Source: JBBDNV01 sp040877415 (GTDB lineage Bacteria; Planctomycetota; Planctomycetia; Pirellulales; PALSA-1355). Taken from it: DNA of 47,019 nt. Where the stretch lies: contig JBBDNV010000205.1 of assembly GCA_040877415.1 (NCBI GenBank), positions 1 through 47,019 on the forward strand. The letters run 5' to 3'. The notes under the pieces are model-generated. The model ran no database searches. It was given only the letters and a program-made list of their open reading frames with translations, and was not told the DNA's origin. The position numbers were made by a program, and so were the translations under genes. Shown piece by piece: positions 18,253 to 28,272 of the stretch (positions are counted from its first letter, which is position 1; every line of letters starts with the position of its first letter).

Positions 18253-18270
18253 AAAGTGTCAGCCACTTGC

Positions 18271-18299
18271 AGTTTGCGTGTGGTTCGCACGTGCGTCAA
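18271..18299 (-). promoter_or_regulatory. Possible promoter of tRNA-Leu
   Basis: Reading the minus strand, TTGACG (18299-18294) is followed after 17 bases by CAAACT (18276-18271), 18 bases before the tRNA 5' end. The -35 is good and the -10 is weak (3/6). Confidence 0.4.
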
Positions 18300-18404
18300 G
18301 AGAGGCCTGTCGGCGGGCGTGTCTCCATGCGCGGCGCGTTCTGCAATCGGGGATTTCCGGCCCGGAAATGGCGAGTGTGCGTGCGGCGTTGTGCCGGGTA
18401 ATGG

Positions 18405-18591
18405 CCTGCCGTCCAGCCGCTGAGCCGCCGGGCGAAGGATCAAAAGCGCCACTGCGACGGAGAAACAGGGTCAGAACTATTTATCAAAAATAGTTCTGAC
18501 CCGTTTTCTCTCCGACCCGTTTTCTCTCCCGTTTTCTCTCCTGCCGTCCAGCCGCTGAGCTGCGGGGCGAAGGATCAAAAGCGCCACTGCG
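18405..18591. repeat. Direct repeat, about 52 bp, two copies
   Basis: The block beginning CCTGCCGTCCAGCCGCTGAG and ending GCGCCACTGCG occurs at 18405-18456 and 18540-18591 with only a few central differences. Between the copies lies the first palindrome plus three GTTTTCTCTCC-type short repeats. Confidence 0.85.
18468..18502. repeat. 35-bp REP-like palindrome, copy 1
   Basis: Perfect inverted repeat of 15 bases (GGGTCAGAACTATTT and its complement) around the loop ATCAA. It is flanked on the left by GGAGAAACA and on the right by GTTTTCTCTCC repeats. The same element recurs at 18678. Short high-copy palindromes of this sort often belong to REP or MITE families mobilised by IS200-like (RAYT) transposases; no transposase is seen in this window. 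Confidence 0.85.
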
Positions 18592-18594
18592 GTT

Positions 18595-18823
18595 TCCCTC
18601 TAGCTAGTCGTCCCCAAGGGTGAATTTGCCGCTCGTTCTGACCCATGAAGGCCGTGCAATTCGCGGGCGGAGAAACAGGGTCAGAACTATTTATCAAAAA
18701 TAGTTCTGACCCGTTTTCTCTCCCGTTTTCTCTCCTTGACCCGTTTTCTCTCCCTCTAGCTAGTCGTCCCCAAGGGTGAATTTGCCGCTCGTTCTGACCC
18801 ATGAAGGCCGTGCAATTCGCGGG
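18595..18823. repeat. Identical 73-bp direct repeats flanking palindrome 2
   Basis: 18595-18667 and 18751-18823 are identical over 73 bases (start TCCCTCTAGCTAGTCG, end CAATTCGCGGG). They bracket palindrome 2 and its CT-rich tail. Perfect identity in non-coding DNA points to a recent duplication or gene-conversion event. Confidence 0.9.
18678..18712. repeat. 35-bp REP-like palindrome, copy 2
   Basis: Identical in sequence to 18468-18502, again between GGAGAAACA and tandem GTTTTCTCTCC units, so the duplicated unit is longer than the palindrome itself. Confidence 0.85.
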
Positions 18824-19024
18824 GCGTCAAAGAGGCTCCCGCGCGCGATTGCACTTGTGCGGCCGATGCTTGACCGCACCTTTTTCGGGCAGTAGCATGG
18901 CCGCCGTTGGATGTCCGAGCGCTCGGCCGAGCCCCGTCGTGGCGACGATTCCAAAGCGGCCCGTTTGTTGCAACTCGTTTATCTCGCCGCGCGCGCTCCA
19001 CGGACTTCACCTGGTGGTTTTGCG

Positions 19025-19819
19025 ATGGCCAAGAACCTCGCCGTTTGCTCGCGCGAATATAAGGTTATGCTCGACCATCGCTTGTTCCAGAAGCGCAAGG
19101 CACGGGCGCGCGAACTTTGGCGCGAGCTCGGCCGCATGGTCCGGCGGCTCGACGACGTCAAGTTGAGCGGCAAGTTCAACGACACGAAAAAACGGGAGAT
19201 CGTCTTTCTCGACACGCCCGACGGCACGATCCACCTCAACGGGCTGGTGTTTCGGCGGCGCGCGGACCTCGAGCGCGACAAGACCGAATACACGCTGAAA
19301 TGCCGCTCGCCCGATCGATACGTCGCCACGGGCGCCAACGTGAGAAGCGCCGACGGCGACGATTCCGGCGAAAAGTTGGAAGAAGACATTTCCGCGCCGT
19401 TCGCCAGCCGGTTTTCCCATTCCAACACCGTGGCCGGCCCGCGGAAGCCTCCCGACGATCTGAAGGCCGCCGCGAAATTGTTTCCGGCGTTGGTGCGGTT
19501 AGAGCGAGAAGGTCGCCGCTGCTCGGAGCAGCTCGCGCTAGAGCCGGTCAACTCGCTGGCGGTTTACGAACGCGTGCTGACCGGCCCCGCATTCTCGTTC
19601 CGTCGCACCGAAGCCGAGCTGGCCTTGATCTTGTGGTCCGACGGGCCCGACGGCCGGCCGCTGGTGGGGGAGTTGTCCTTTCGCTACGGGAATGACAAGG
19701 AAAACTTCTCGGCCAAGACGGCCCGCGTGGCCATGAGCTGTTTCGCCGAAATCCAGCGTCTGGATTGGTGCCTGCCCGAAGGGACGACGAAGACCCAATT
19801 CGCCTATCGCCTCACGTAG
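19025..19819 (+). CDS. CYTH-like (triphosphate tunnel fold) protein, tentative
   Basis: A 264-residue protein. The pattern follows the CYTH superfamily: E11-x-K13 in the first strand (REYKVML), LDTPDG near 62-67 followed by HLNGLVFRRR (70-79) like the DT..L...G..LRxR core, TLK at 90-92, EKLEED further on, and a late VGELSF strand resembling the closing E-x-E strand. CYTH enzymes hydrolyse or transfer triphosphates (thiamine triphosphate, inorganic tripolyphosphate, ATP to cAMP) in a metal-dependent tunnel. Whether all acidic residues are kept is unclear, so activity cannot be asserted. A frame-compatible ATG at 18911 would add 38 residues of low quality running out of the repeat-rich DNA, so I prefer 19025. 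A cytoplasmic location is expected since no signal is seen. Confidence 0.6.
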   Translation: MAKNLAVCSREYKVMLDHRLFQKRKARARELWRELGRMVRRLDDVKLSGKFNDTKKREIVFLDTPDGTIHLNGLVFRRRADLERDKTEYTLKCRSPDRYVATGANVRSADGDDSGEKLEEDISAPFASRFSHSNTVAGPRKPPDDLKAAAKLFPALVRLEREGRRCSEQLALEPVNSLAVYERVLTGPAFSFRRTEAELALILWSDGPDGRPLVGELSFRYGNDKENFSAKTARVAMSCFAEIQRLDWCLPEGTTKTQFAYRLT

Positions 19820-19956
19820 CGCGAGCGTCGTTGAAAATGGAGTCCCCGCTCGGGCGAAAGAATTCGACAGAATCCGGCTGGCAAATTATGATGAGGCGCC
19901 GGCGGGGCGACGTTCGTTGGCGCCGCGCCAGGTATTGTGGGCGGAGGGTCAGCTCG

Positions 19957-20991
19957 ATGAAATCCAAGGGCGCGTTAGCGCGGCGGTGGTTCGCACGATG
20001 CTGCGCCGCGGGTGTCGTCGTTGCGGTATGGGCCGCATCGGGCGGGGCGCAGGAGGCCGGGGACGATGCGCCGTCGCTTGAATTCCCCAACGTCTGGATC
20101 GGCAGCAATCCCATCAAGCTCGCGGATCTCAAAGGCAAAGCGGCGCTACTCTACTTCTACGAGGAAACGTGTCCCAGGTGCAAAGGCCGTTGGCCGGACA
20201 TCCTGGCGCTTGCGCAAAAGTACGCGGATAGGCCGATCGCGTTCATTGCCGTCAACTCGGGTACCCCGCTGCCGCTGGTGATGCAGTATGCCCGCACCGT
20301 CGGCGTGAGCTGGCCGGTGATCGTCGATTTGGATCGCTCCTTCGAAAAGGCTTGCGGGGTCGGGGAGATCAGCCTGCAGAACATCGCGCAAGTTGCCTAC
20401 ATCACGGCCAAGGGGGAAGTGAGGCGGGGCAGTTGGACCAAGTTGGACGACACCATCGAACGGGCGCTCGACGGCGCGAGCTGGAACATCGAACCGTCGG
20501 AGATTCCGCCGGAGTTGTTGCCCGTGTGGCGGAGCGTCGAATTCGCCGAGTACGCTCCGGCGGCAAAAGCGCTGGGCAAGGCCAAAAGCTCGCACAAAGC
20601 GGAAGTGAAAGCCGCCGCCGGGAAACTCTCCGATCTCGTCAACGAGCGCGGAAGAGAAGCCCTCGATGCCGCTAAAGCCGAGGCGGAAAAGAGCAAGCTT
20701 CGCGCCTACGACCTGTATGGCGCGGTCGCCGATCGGTTTGCCGGCTATCCGGCCGCCGGCGAGGCGTCGGCCGCCCGGCGGCAAATCGCCAAAGACCCCG
20801 CGTACCGCCAAGAGCTAAACGCCGTCAAGCTTGTCGAAAAGCAGCGTCCGCTCGCCAATTCTCCCAAGCCGGCGGTGCGCGAGCGGGCGACGGCGGCGAT
20901 TAAAAAGATCATCGACGACCAGCCCGGCAGCGAAGCCGCGCGCTTGGGTCAGACCATTTTGGACGGCCAGCCCGTCTTCGAAGTGAAGTGA
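19957..20991 (+). CDS. Secreted thioredoxin-like (TlpA/redoxin-type) protein with helical C-terminal extension
   Basis: A 344-residue protein with a Sec signal (residues 1-31, ending GGAQ). A thioredoxin-fold domain of about 140 residues follows, with LLYFYEETCPRCKGRWP giving the CxxC pair C72/C75, then IAFIAVNSG and a VDLDRSFEKACGV strand. TlpA-type proteins handle thiol-disulfide exchange in the periplasm. The C-terminal 160 residues are Ala/Lys/Glu-rich, predicted helical, and not part of the standard fold; they may be a substrate-binding or anchoring region. GGAGGG eight bases upstream fixes the ATG. The stop lies 44 bases before the ATG of the gamma-glutamyltransferase, so the two are probably co-transcribed. 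Confidence 0.85.
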   Translation: MKSKGALARRWFARCCAAGVVVAVWAASGGAQEAGDDAPSLEFPNVWIGSNPIKLADLKGKAALLYFYEETCPRCKGRWPDILALAQKYADRPIAFIAVNSGTPLPLVMQYARTVGVSWPVIVDLDRSFEKACGVGEISLQNIAQVAYITAKGEVRRGSWTKLDDTIERALDGASWNIEPSEIPPELLPVWRSVEFAEYAPAAKALGKAKSSHKAEVKAAAGKLSDLVNERGREALDAAKAEAEKSKLRAYDLYGAVADRFAGYPAAGEASAARRQIAKDPAYRQELNAVKLVEKQRPLANSPKPAVRERATAAIKKIIDDQPGSEAARLGQTILDGQPVFEVK

Positions 20992-21035
20992 GCCGCCCGG
21001 ATCGGAACGTCGTCGGCCAGACAAGGAACTTGAAA

Positions 21036-22775
<1,740 letters not shown>

Positions 22776-22963
22776 GCCCTTGGGTGCCAGGCCGCAAGGC
22801 GTGCATTACACCCACTTTGCGCCCATTAAATGCCGGCGGCGCTTGAAGTTTGGACAACCCCCTTTTGCTCGGCCCGCTTCCTAACTATTCTGGAACTACC
22901 CAAATTGCCCGGTTATGGGATGGCCGGGATGGCACATGGGCCGAGTTGAACGGGAGGTGAAGC

Positions 22964-23686
22964 GTGCCTCAGTACGTTCTTGTGTTGGCAGGCTTGATGC
23001 TGGCGAGCCCCAGCGCCGATCCGATCTCGTATCAACAAGACGGTTCCCGCATGGCGGCTGCCCGCGTGAGGAATTGGATCAGCGGCTACCGGAAACCCGG
23101 TCCGACGGTCAACGGCACGGGCACGCTGACGGCGGTCGACGGCCATGAAGGGCTGGTGCTGACCGCGGCACACCTGTTCGAATCGGAAGTCGGTCCGATT
23201 ACCGTTGAATTCAACGACGGCCAACTTTCGGGCGCCCGGATTCTGGCCATCGATCGCAAGCTCGACGTGGCGGCGCTGTGGATCTTTGCCCCCGACGGGA
23301 TCCAGCCGGTGCCCCTCGCCGAGCACGACCCGCAGCTTGGCGAGAAGGTCGAAATCTGGGGCTACGGGCCCAAGCGGTTTCGCTCGTTTATGGCGACAGT
23401 CTCCCAGCCGATTCCTGTGGAGGGCGACGATCCCGAGGCACTGGTGGCCGCGCAAGGAGTGCAGGACAAGCAGGTGACCATTCCCGGCGACAGCGGCGGG
23501 CCCATTGTCTGTGGCGGCAAGCTGGTGGCCGTGCATTGGGGCTATCGCGGCGACGACGAAGATCCGCGCCGCTGCGTACACGCGCTGGGATGCGACACGC
23601 TGCGCGGCTGGCTCAAGGAGAAACTTGAGCCGTCGCTATGGCGACGCTGCCTGGCCGATCCGGCCAGAGCCGTTTCGATGAATTGA
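22964..23686 (+). CDS. Secreted trypsin-like serine protease
   Basis: A 240-residue protein with a short signal (1-18, ending PSA). The chymotrypsin-type triad is visible: H70 in LTAAHLF, D101 in RKLDVAALW and S177 in IPGDSGGPIV. It has the size of a bare S1 protease domain with no PDZ domain, unlike HtrA/Deg. The four C-terminal cysteines (C183 onward) could form disulfides. The start is a GTG preceded by a strong GGGAGGTG. It stands alone, 188 bases after GGT and convergent with the minus-strand gene at 23796; a large inverted repeat separates the two stops. Likely periplasmic or surface proteolysis; substrate unknown. Confidence 0.85.
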   Translation: MPQYVLVLAGLMLASPSADPISYQQDGSRMAAARVRNWISGYRKPGPTVNGTGTLTAVDGHEGLVLTAAHLFESEVGPITVEFNDGQLSGARILAIDRKLDVAALWIFAPDGIQPVPLAEHDPQLGEKVEIWGYGPKRFRSFMATVSQPIPVEGDDPEALVAAQGVQDKQVTIPGDSGGPIVCGGKLVAVHWGYRGDDEDPRRCVHALGCDTLRGWLKEKLEPSLWRRCLADPARAVSMN

Positions 23687-23712
23687 GCCGGCGCGTTCTC
23701 GGTCAAGGTGCC

Positions 23713-23797
23713 AGAAGCTCGTTTCAAACCCTGTAGCCGGGGTCAGTGACCCCGGCCCGGCCTGAGGCCGGCTACAATTCGTTTTGAAACGGCTTCT
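23713..23797. terminator. Nested inverted repeat between convergent genes (bidirectional terminator or REP-like element)
   Basis: Three nested palindromes share one axis region: an outer arm AGAAGC(T)CGTTTCAAA / TTTGAAACGGCTTCT, a middle arm TGTAGCCGG / CCGGCTACA, and an inner CCGGGGTCA-G-TGACCCCGG plus GGCCT-GA-GGCC hairpin. The right end overlaps the stop codon of the minus-strand gene. Its place between two converging stops suggests termination for both, and the GGGGTCA core resembles the other repeats in this window. Confidence 0.65.
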
Positions 23798-25268
23798 AGT
23801 CCTGCCGGAACGTGTACGTCAAATCGTCGAAGTAGATCGTCTGACTGTTGCCGTCGATCCAAGTGGTGACCATGCCAAAACGGTCGAACCGCGCGCCACT
23901 CTGGCGGGCGCCGCGATCGAGCTCGAGTTCAACCCTTCGCCCCGCGAGCGTGACCGTGATGGCGCCGTTGCCGCCGGCCGCGGCGGGGGAATAATCAAAC
24001 GTCCAGTCGCGCGATTTGCCGTCGGGATAGATGGCGGGCGGTCCGGCATCGGCATTCACGCTGCGCGAATGATCGCCGAGGCGATAGGTGGGCGAAAAGT
24101 AAAAGCCGTCGCGACTGGGACCGTCGGTCGAGATGCCTAGAAAGCTGGCCGGCAGCCCCGCGTTTTGCGCCGGATTCGAGAGCATGCTTTCGCGCGCGTT
24201 GAAGAAGCCGAACAGCATCGTACTGTCGCTGACGCCCCGCCGCAGACAAACTTTGCCGGCGGCCTTGATCGGCCCATCCAGCGAGAGCGGCTGGAGTCGA
24301 TCGGCGTAGGAGGCCATTTTCTCGGGGTACCGGCAGTCGCCGCGAAACACGAGCCCGCCCAGCTCGCCGCCGGCGCGCCCGCCGGCGAAGTGCGTGGGGC
24401 TATAGCCAAAATCGCAGCGCGGCCGCACGATGGAACTGGCGTAGGTGCGGCGGTTGCCCCGCGCGTCCCAGCGCGGATCCTCGTCGAAGTCGAACTTTCT
24501 GCCAATTACGGTGACGTCGTCCAGCCAGAGCTCGCCACCGGTGTCGGCCGACTTCATAACGGTCATGAGGCCAAACCGATTGAAGCCCGCGCCGTCGTGT
24601 TTGTGGCCCTGGCCCAGGTGGCACACGGCCGTCTGGCCGTCGATCGTGGCCGTGACCGCCCCGTTGCCGTCGTTGCCACCGGGATCATAGCTCAGGCTCC
24701 AACGGTGCACGCCGCCCTTGGCCGCGAAGCCCTGGGGTTCCATGCGGCCTGTTTGTTGGTTTGACACCATGGGAAAGCTTTGGGGAGAGTCGCCGCCGGC
24801 GCGCCACCGCGCGGTGCAATACTCGACGTAAGCGAAAAACACGTCGCCGCGACCGTTGAGCCGCAGCGCGATCGTGTTCGGCGTGCGCCACTCGTTGAGC
24901 GTGTCGGCGTTGAAGAAACCGACCAGCACGTGAAACGGCCGATCGCCGCAGGCCAGCGTGCCGGAGGCCGAAAGCGGCTGCTCGAAAGTGGCCGTCTCGA
25001 TCTCGGTGGCGTAATACGCCCCTTCGCCGGCCGGGCTGATAAGTCCGCCGATCTCACCGGCCTTGCCGCCGGCGTGGGCCGTGCCGGTGTATCCAAAGTC
25101 CTGTCGCACGGTTTGGGGCTCAAGCGCCGCGGCCCGGTGGTTGCGGCCTTCCCAATTTGGATCCTGGTCAAAGTGTTCCGTGCGCTCCGCGGCAGCCGAC
25201 AACCGGCAGGCGAAGCCGGCCGCGACGCCAACCAAGAGCAAACGCAATTTGCAACGTGGAACTGACAT
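23796..25268 (-). CDS. Secreted protein made of two similar halves, function unknown
   Basis: A 490-residue protein starting with a signal peptide (MSVPRCKLRLLLVGVAAGFA..., ending near SAAAE). The sequence is a tandem duplication: FDQDPNWEGRNHR...FGYTGTAHAGGKAG in the first half recurs as FDEDPRWDARGNR...FGYSPTHFAGGRAG in the second, and each half ends in an LWLDDVTVIG or IYFDDLTYTF strand. The strand-rich pattern, with repeated GNDGNGAVTATIDG / AGGNGAITVTLAG and Asp-rich ends, resembles jelly-roll or LamG-like beta-sandwich modules, but I do not recognise a named family. It is transcribed away from the dehydrogenase at 25449, with 180 bases between the two starts. Long open frame continues antisense to that gene upstream of 25268; I treat it as non-coding. 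Confidence 0.7.
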   Translation of the reverse strand: MSVPRCKLRLLLVGVAAGFACRLSAAAERTEHFDQDPNWEGRNHRAAALEPQTVRQDFGYTGTAHAGGKAGEIGGLISPAGEGAYYATEIETATFEQPLSASGTLACGDRPFHVLVGFFNADTLNEWRTPNTIALRLNGRGDVFFAYVEYCTARWRAGGDSPQSFPMVSNQQTGRMEPQGFAAKGGVHRWSLSYDPGGNDGNGAVTATIDGQTAVCHLGQGHKHDGAGFNRFGLMTVMKSADTGGELWLDDVTVIGRKFDFDEDPRWDARGNRRTYASSIVRPRCDFGYSPTHFAGGRAGGELGGLVFRGDCRYPEKMASYADRLQPLSLDGPIKAAGKVCLRRGVSDSTMLFGFFNARESMLSNPAQNAGLPASFLGISTDGPSRDGFYFSPTYRLGDHSRSVNADAGPPAIYPDGKSRDWTFDYSPAAAGGNGAITVTLAGRRVELELDRGARQSGARFDRFGMVTTWIDGNSQTIYFDDLTYTFRQD

Positions 25269-25321
25269 GGACAAGCCCCCAACTCGTCGACTATTCGGAA
25301 CAACACCTGGCGATGGCCGAC

Positions 25322-25351
25322 ATTGTACCGCCACCGAACGGGCGGCGTCAG
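25322..25351 (-). promoter_or_regulatory. Possible promoter for the two-halves secreted protein
   Basis: On the minus strand CTGACG (25351-25346), 18 bases, then TACAAT (25327-25322). This lies in the 180-base divergent intergenic region, 54 bases before the ATG at 25268. The -10 is good and the -35 moderate. Confidence 0.35.
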
Positions 25352-25448
25352 GTCGCGCGCAGTTGCCCGACGGGCCCCGGGCGATCACAATGGGTCCAAC
25401 CGCCACGCGTCGGCGGCGATCCCGCCTTGAATAGCGCTCCCCCGCCGT

Positions 25449-28136
25449 ATGCGAATTGCCTGGCTCTTCTTGCTCTTTGCGGTGCTCGTAAGCGTGCCGG
25501 CCGGCGCGGCGGGCGACGACGCCGCGCCGTTTGGCATCGAAAAGCGCACGACCTGGACCAATTCGCGCCTGGTCGGATCGCCCGAACCCCCCCTGCCCTA
25601 CACCGTTGAGAAGACGTTTGAGAAGCTCGACTTGAAGACGCCGATTTACGTCGTCGAGGAGCCGCTCACCGACTGCCTGCTGGTCATCCTGCACGCCGAA
25701 GGAAAAAACCCCTCGCGGATCGTCCGCTTCAAAAATGATCCGGCTGCCGACACCTTCGAGCCGTTCTTCGAAAGCCCGAATCGGCTGATCTACTCGATTT
25801 GTTTTGACGCCGACTACGCCACCAATCGCCGGCTGTACGTCTTCACCAACGGCCCCACGCCCGAGACCCAGCGCAAGGACCGCCTGTCGCGCTACCGGGT
25901 GGAAGACGGCCCGCCGCGGCGCATCGATCCAAAGTCCGAAGAAATCATCGTCGAGTGGCGCTCCGCCGGACACGACGGCGGCGACATGGCGTTCGGGCTT
26001 GACGGGATGCTCTATCTCACCACCGGCGACGGCACGGGCGATTCGGACACTTGGAACAGCGGCCAGACGCTCGACGATCTGTTGGGGGCCGTGCTGCGAA
26101 TCGACGTCAGGCAGGCCGAGGGCGACCGCCCGTATCGCGTGCCGCCCGATAATCCGTTTGTGAACCTGCCTGATGCGCGCGGCGAAATCTGGGCCTACGG
26201 GCTGCGCAACCCGTGGCGGATGTGCGTCGATCCCAAGACGGGCCACGTGTGGGTCGGCACCAACGGCCAGGACCTGTGGGAAACGGCGCATCTGGTGCGG
26301 CGCGGCGATAACTATGGCTGGAGCGTCTACGAGGGGAGCCACCCGTTTTACCCGGAGCGCAAGCGCGGCCCGACGCCGCTCACTGCCCCGACGATCGAGC
26401 ACTCGCACGCCGAGTTTCGCTCGCTCACCGGCGGCGTGGTCTACTACGGCGGCCTGCTTCCCGAACTGGAGGGAGCGTACATCTACGGCGACTACTCGAG
26501 CGGCCGGATTTGGGGGATGAAACACGACGGCCAGCGCGTGATCTGGCACCGCGAGCTGGCTGACACGCGCTTGATGATCGCGGCGTTTCGCGTCATTCCC
26601 GAGGGTCAAATGATCGTCGCCGACCACGGCGGCGGGCTGTATCGGCTCGTGCCGGCCGAACCGCCCCAACCGCGGGCGCCGTTTCCCATGTTGCTGAGCG
26701 AAACGGGGCTGTTCGCCTCGACGGCCGAGCATCAGCCCGCGGCGGGGCTCGTGCCCTATTCGGTCAACGCGCCGGCGTGGGCCGATGGCGCCGTGGCCGA
26801 ACGGTTCATCGCGGTGCCGGGCGAAGCGAAAGTCGAATACAACTCGAATCAAAGCTGGAATTTTTCCGACGGCGCGGCGCTGGTGCAGACGCTTTCGCTG
26901 GAGCGCGAGAGCGGCAATCCCGCGTCGCGGTTCCGCGTGGAGACGCGCGTGCTCGTGCGCCAGCAGGGCGAATGGGCCGGCTATTCGTACCGTTGGGACG
27001 ACGCCCAGAGCGACGCGGAGCTGGTTAGCAAGAATGGAGCGACGGCCGATTTTGCGGTTCGTGACCCGACTTCGTCCGGCACGCGGCGCCAGACATGGCG
27101 CTTCCCCAGCCGCGCCGAATGCATGGCGTGCCACAGCCGCGCCGCGAATTTCGTGCTGGGACTTTCCGAGGCACAATTGAATCGCGATCATGACTACCCG
27201 GCCGCGCGCGACAACCAATTGCGCACCCTGGAACACATCGGCCTCTTTAGCGGCGAGCTGCCGAAACGGCCCGCTGAATTGTCGAAACTGGTCGACCCTT
27301 ACGACGCGGCGCAGGATGCCGAGGCCCGCGCCCGCAGTTATCTGCACGTCAATTGCGCCGTGTGCCACATGGCGGCCGGGGGCGGCAATTCGAAAATGGA
27401 GCTCGCGCGCGCTACAGAGCGCGAAAAGATGGTGCTCGTCGAAGCTCGCCCGCAGCATGATACGTTCGGCATCGTCAATGCGATGCTGGTTGCCCCCGGC
27501 GATCCGGAGCGTTCGGTGCTGGTGCACCGTCTCTCGCGGCGCGGACGCGGCCAGATGCCCCCGCTCGTGTCGACGCGCGTCGACGACCGCGCCGTGGAAC
27601 TCGTGCGCGGCTGGATCGCCGCCATGAAACCCACGAGGCCGATCGTGCGCGACTGGCAAACGGCCGATTTGCTGCCCGCGCTCGATCAACTGAAGACCGG
27701 CCGCTCGCTGGATGCGGGAAAGACCGCGTTCCGCGAAACGGGCTGCGTCCAGTGTCACCGCTGTGAGGACGAGGGGGGCACCGTCGGGCCCGATTTGACG
27801 GACGCCGCCAAGCGCTTCTCGGCGAATGAGATGTTGGAGGCCGTGCTCGAGCCCTCGAAGAAAATCGCCGACGAGTACGCCACCTGGCTCGTGCAAACCG
27901 CGGACGGCCGGGTCGTTTCGGGGCGCATCGAGCGCGAGAGCGACGGCGTGCTGGTGCTCGGCCAGGCATCGTCGGCCGAGCCGCCGGTCGAAATCGAAAA
28001 GAGCACCATCGTCGGGCGGCGAAAGTCCGAGACCTCCAACATGCCGGTGGGAATCGTCAACGTCCTCCACAAGGAGGAACTGCTGGATTTATTGGCCTAT
28101 CTGATCAGCTCTCGCAAACCGCAGCCTGCGAATTGA
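25449..28136 (+). CDS. PQQ-type sugar dehydrogenase fused to a three-haem cytochrome c region
   Basis: An 895-residue protein with a signal peptide (1-20). Residues about 60-415 form a glucose/sorbosone dehydrogenase-type beta-propeller: GHDGGDMAFGLDGMLYLTTG, YGLRNPWRMCVD, VWVGTNGQDLWE and ADHGGGLYRL. A middle domain follows, then CxxCH haem-c motifs CMACH near 557, CAVCH near 635 and CVQCH near 766. The last lies in the planctomycete-type haem-binding domain ending GPDLTDAAKRF...ILEPSKKI-like residues and NMPVGIVNVL. Likely action: oxidation of a sugar or alcohol in the periplasm with electrons passed along haems to the respiratory chain. The substrate is unknown. No clear ribosome-binding site precedes the ATG. 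The gene is divergent from 23796-25268 and 137 bases before the CocE gene. Confidence 0.88.
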   Translation: MRIAWLFLLFAVLVSVPAGAAGDDAAPFGIEKRTTWTNSRLVGSPEPPLPYTVEKTFEKLDLKTPIYVVEEPLTDCLLVILHAEGKNPSRIVRFKNDPAADTFEPFFESPNRLIYSICFDADYATNRRLYVFTNGPTPETQRKDRLSRYRVEDGPPRRIDPKSEEIIVEWRSAGHDGGDMAFGLDGMLYLTTGDGTGDSDTWNSGQTLDDLLGAVLRIDVRQAEGDRPYRVPPDNPFVNLPDARGEIWAYGLRNPWRMCVDPKTGHVWVGTNGQDLWETAHLVRRGDNYGWSVYEGSHPFYPERKRGPTPLTAPTIEHSHAEFRSLTGGVVYYGGLLPELEGAYIYGDYSSGRIWGMKHDGQRVIWHRELADTRLMIAAFRVIPEGQMIVADHGGGLYRLVPAEPPQPRAPFPMLLSETGLFASTAEHQPAAGLVPYSVNAPAWADGAVAERFIAVPGEAKVEYNSNQSWNFSDGAALVQTLSLERESGNPASRFRVETRVLVRQQGEWAGYSYRWDDAQSDAELVSKNGATADFAVRDPTSSGTRRQTWRFPSRAECMACHSRAANFVLGLSEAQLNRDHDYPAARDNQLRTLEHIGLFSGELPKRPAELSKLVDPYDAAQDAEARARSYLHVNCAVCHMAAGGGNSKMELARATEREKMVLVEARPQHDTFGIVNAMLVAPGDPERSVLVHRLSRRGRGQMPPLVSTRVDDRAVELVRGWIAAMKPTRPIVRDWQTADLLPALDQLKTGRSLDAGKTAFRETGCVQCHRCEDEGGTVGPDLTDAAKRFSANEMLEAVLEPSKKIADEYATWLVQTADGRVVSGRIERESDGVLVLGQASSAEPPVEIEKSTIVGRRKSETSNMPVGIVNVLHKEELLDLLAYLISSRKPQPAN

Positions 28137-28272
28137 TTGACCCTCGCCCGGTGACGGGAGATAATCGGTTCGGCGCCGCGGGGCCCAGGCGGCCCGGAGC
28201 CGCCGACTCCCGAACCCGTTCGCGCTGCCCAAAGCGCACACGTCATTCAATCTCAAGCGGAGGATTCGCACG

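Larger units (their letters stand above)
18253..19024. other. Gene-free stretch of about 770 bases holding the repeat mosaic
   Basis: Between tRNA-Leu and the CYTH-like gene no believable coding region is seen; open frames here run through repeated DNA and have no recognisable product. Bases 18405-18823 are a mosaic of three repeated blocks, listed separately. Bases 18824-19024 show nothing recognisable. Confidence 0.6.

Noticed and set aside
18405..18823. Possible CRISPR array from the repeated blocks
   Set aside because: Repeats are of three kinds with irregular spacing, only two copies each, and no cas gene is seen.
18911..19024. Upstream start for the CYTH-like gene
   Set aside because: The extra 38 residues are of poor quality, no ribosome-binding site fits, and the CYTH-type first strand begins soon after 19025.
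25269..28070. Minus-strand open frame of more than 900 codons antisense to the dehydrogenase and continuous with the secreted two-halves protein
   Set aside because: The plus strand carries a gene with propeller and haem motifs. The antisense translation shows no motifs, is rich in Arg/His/Gly as expected from GC-rich codon mirrors, and a signal-peptide start exists at 25268.
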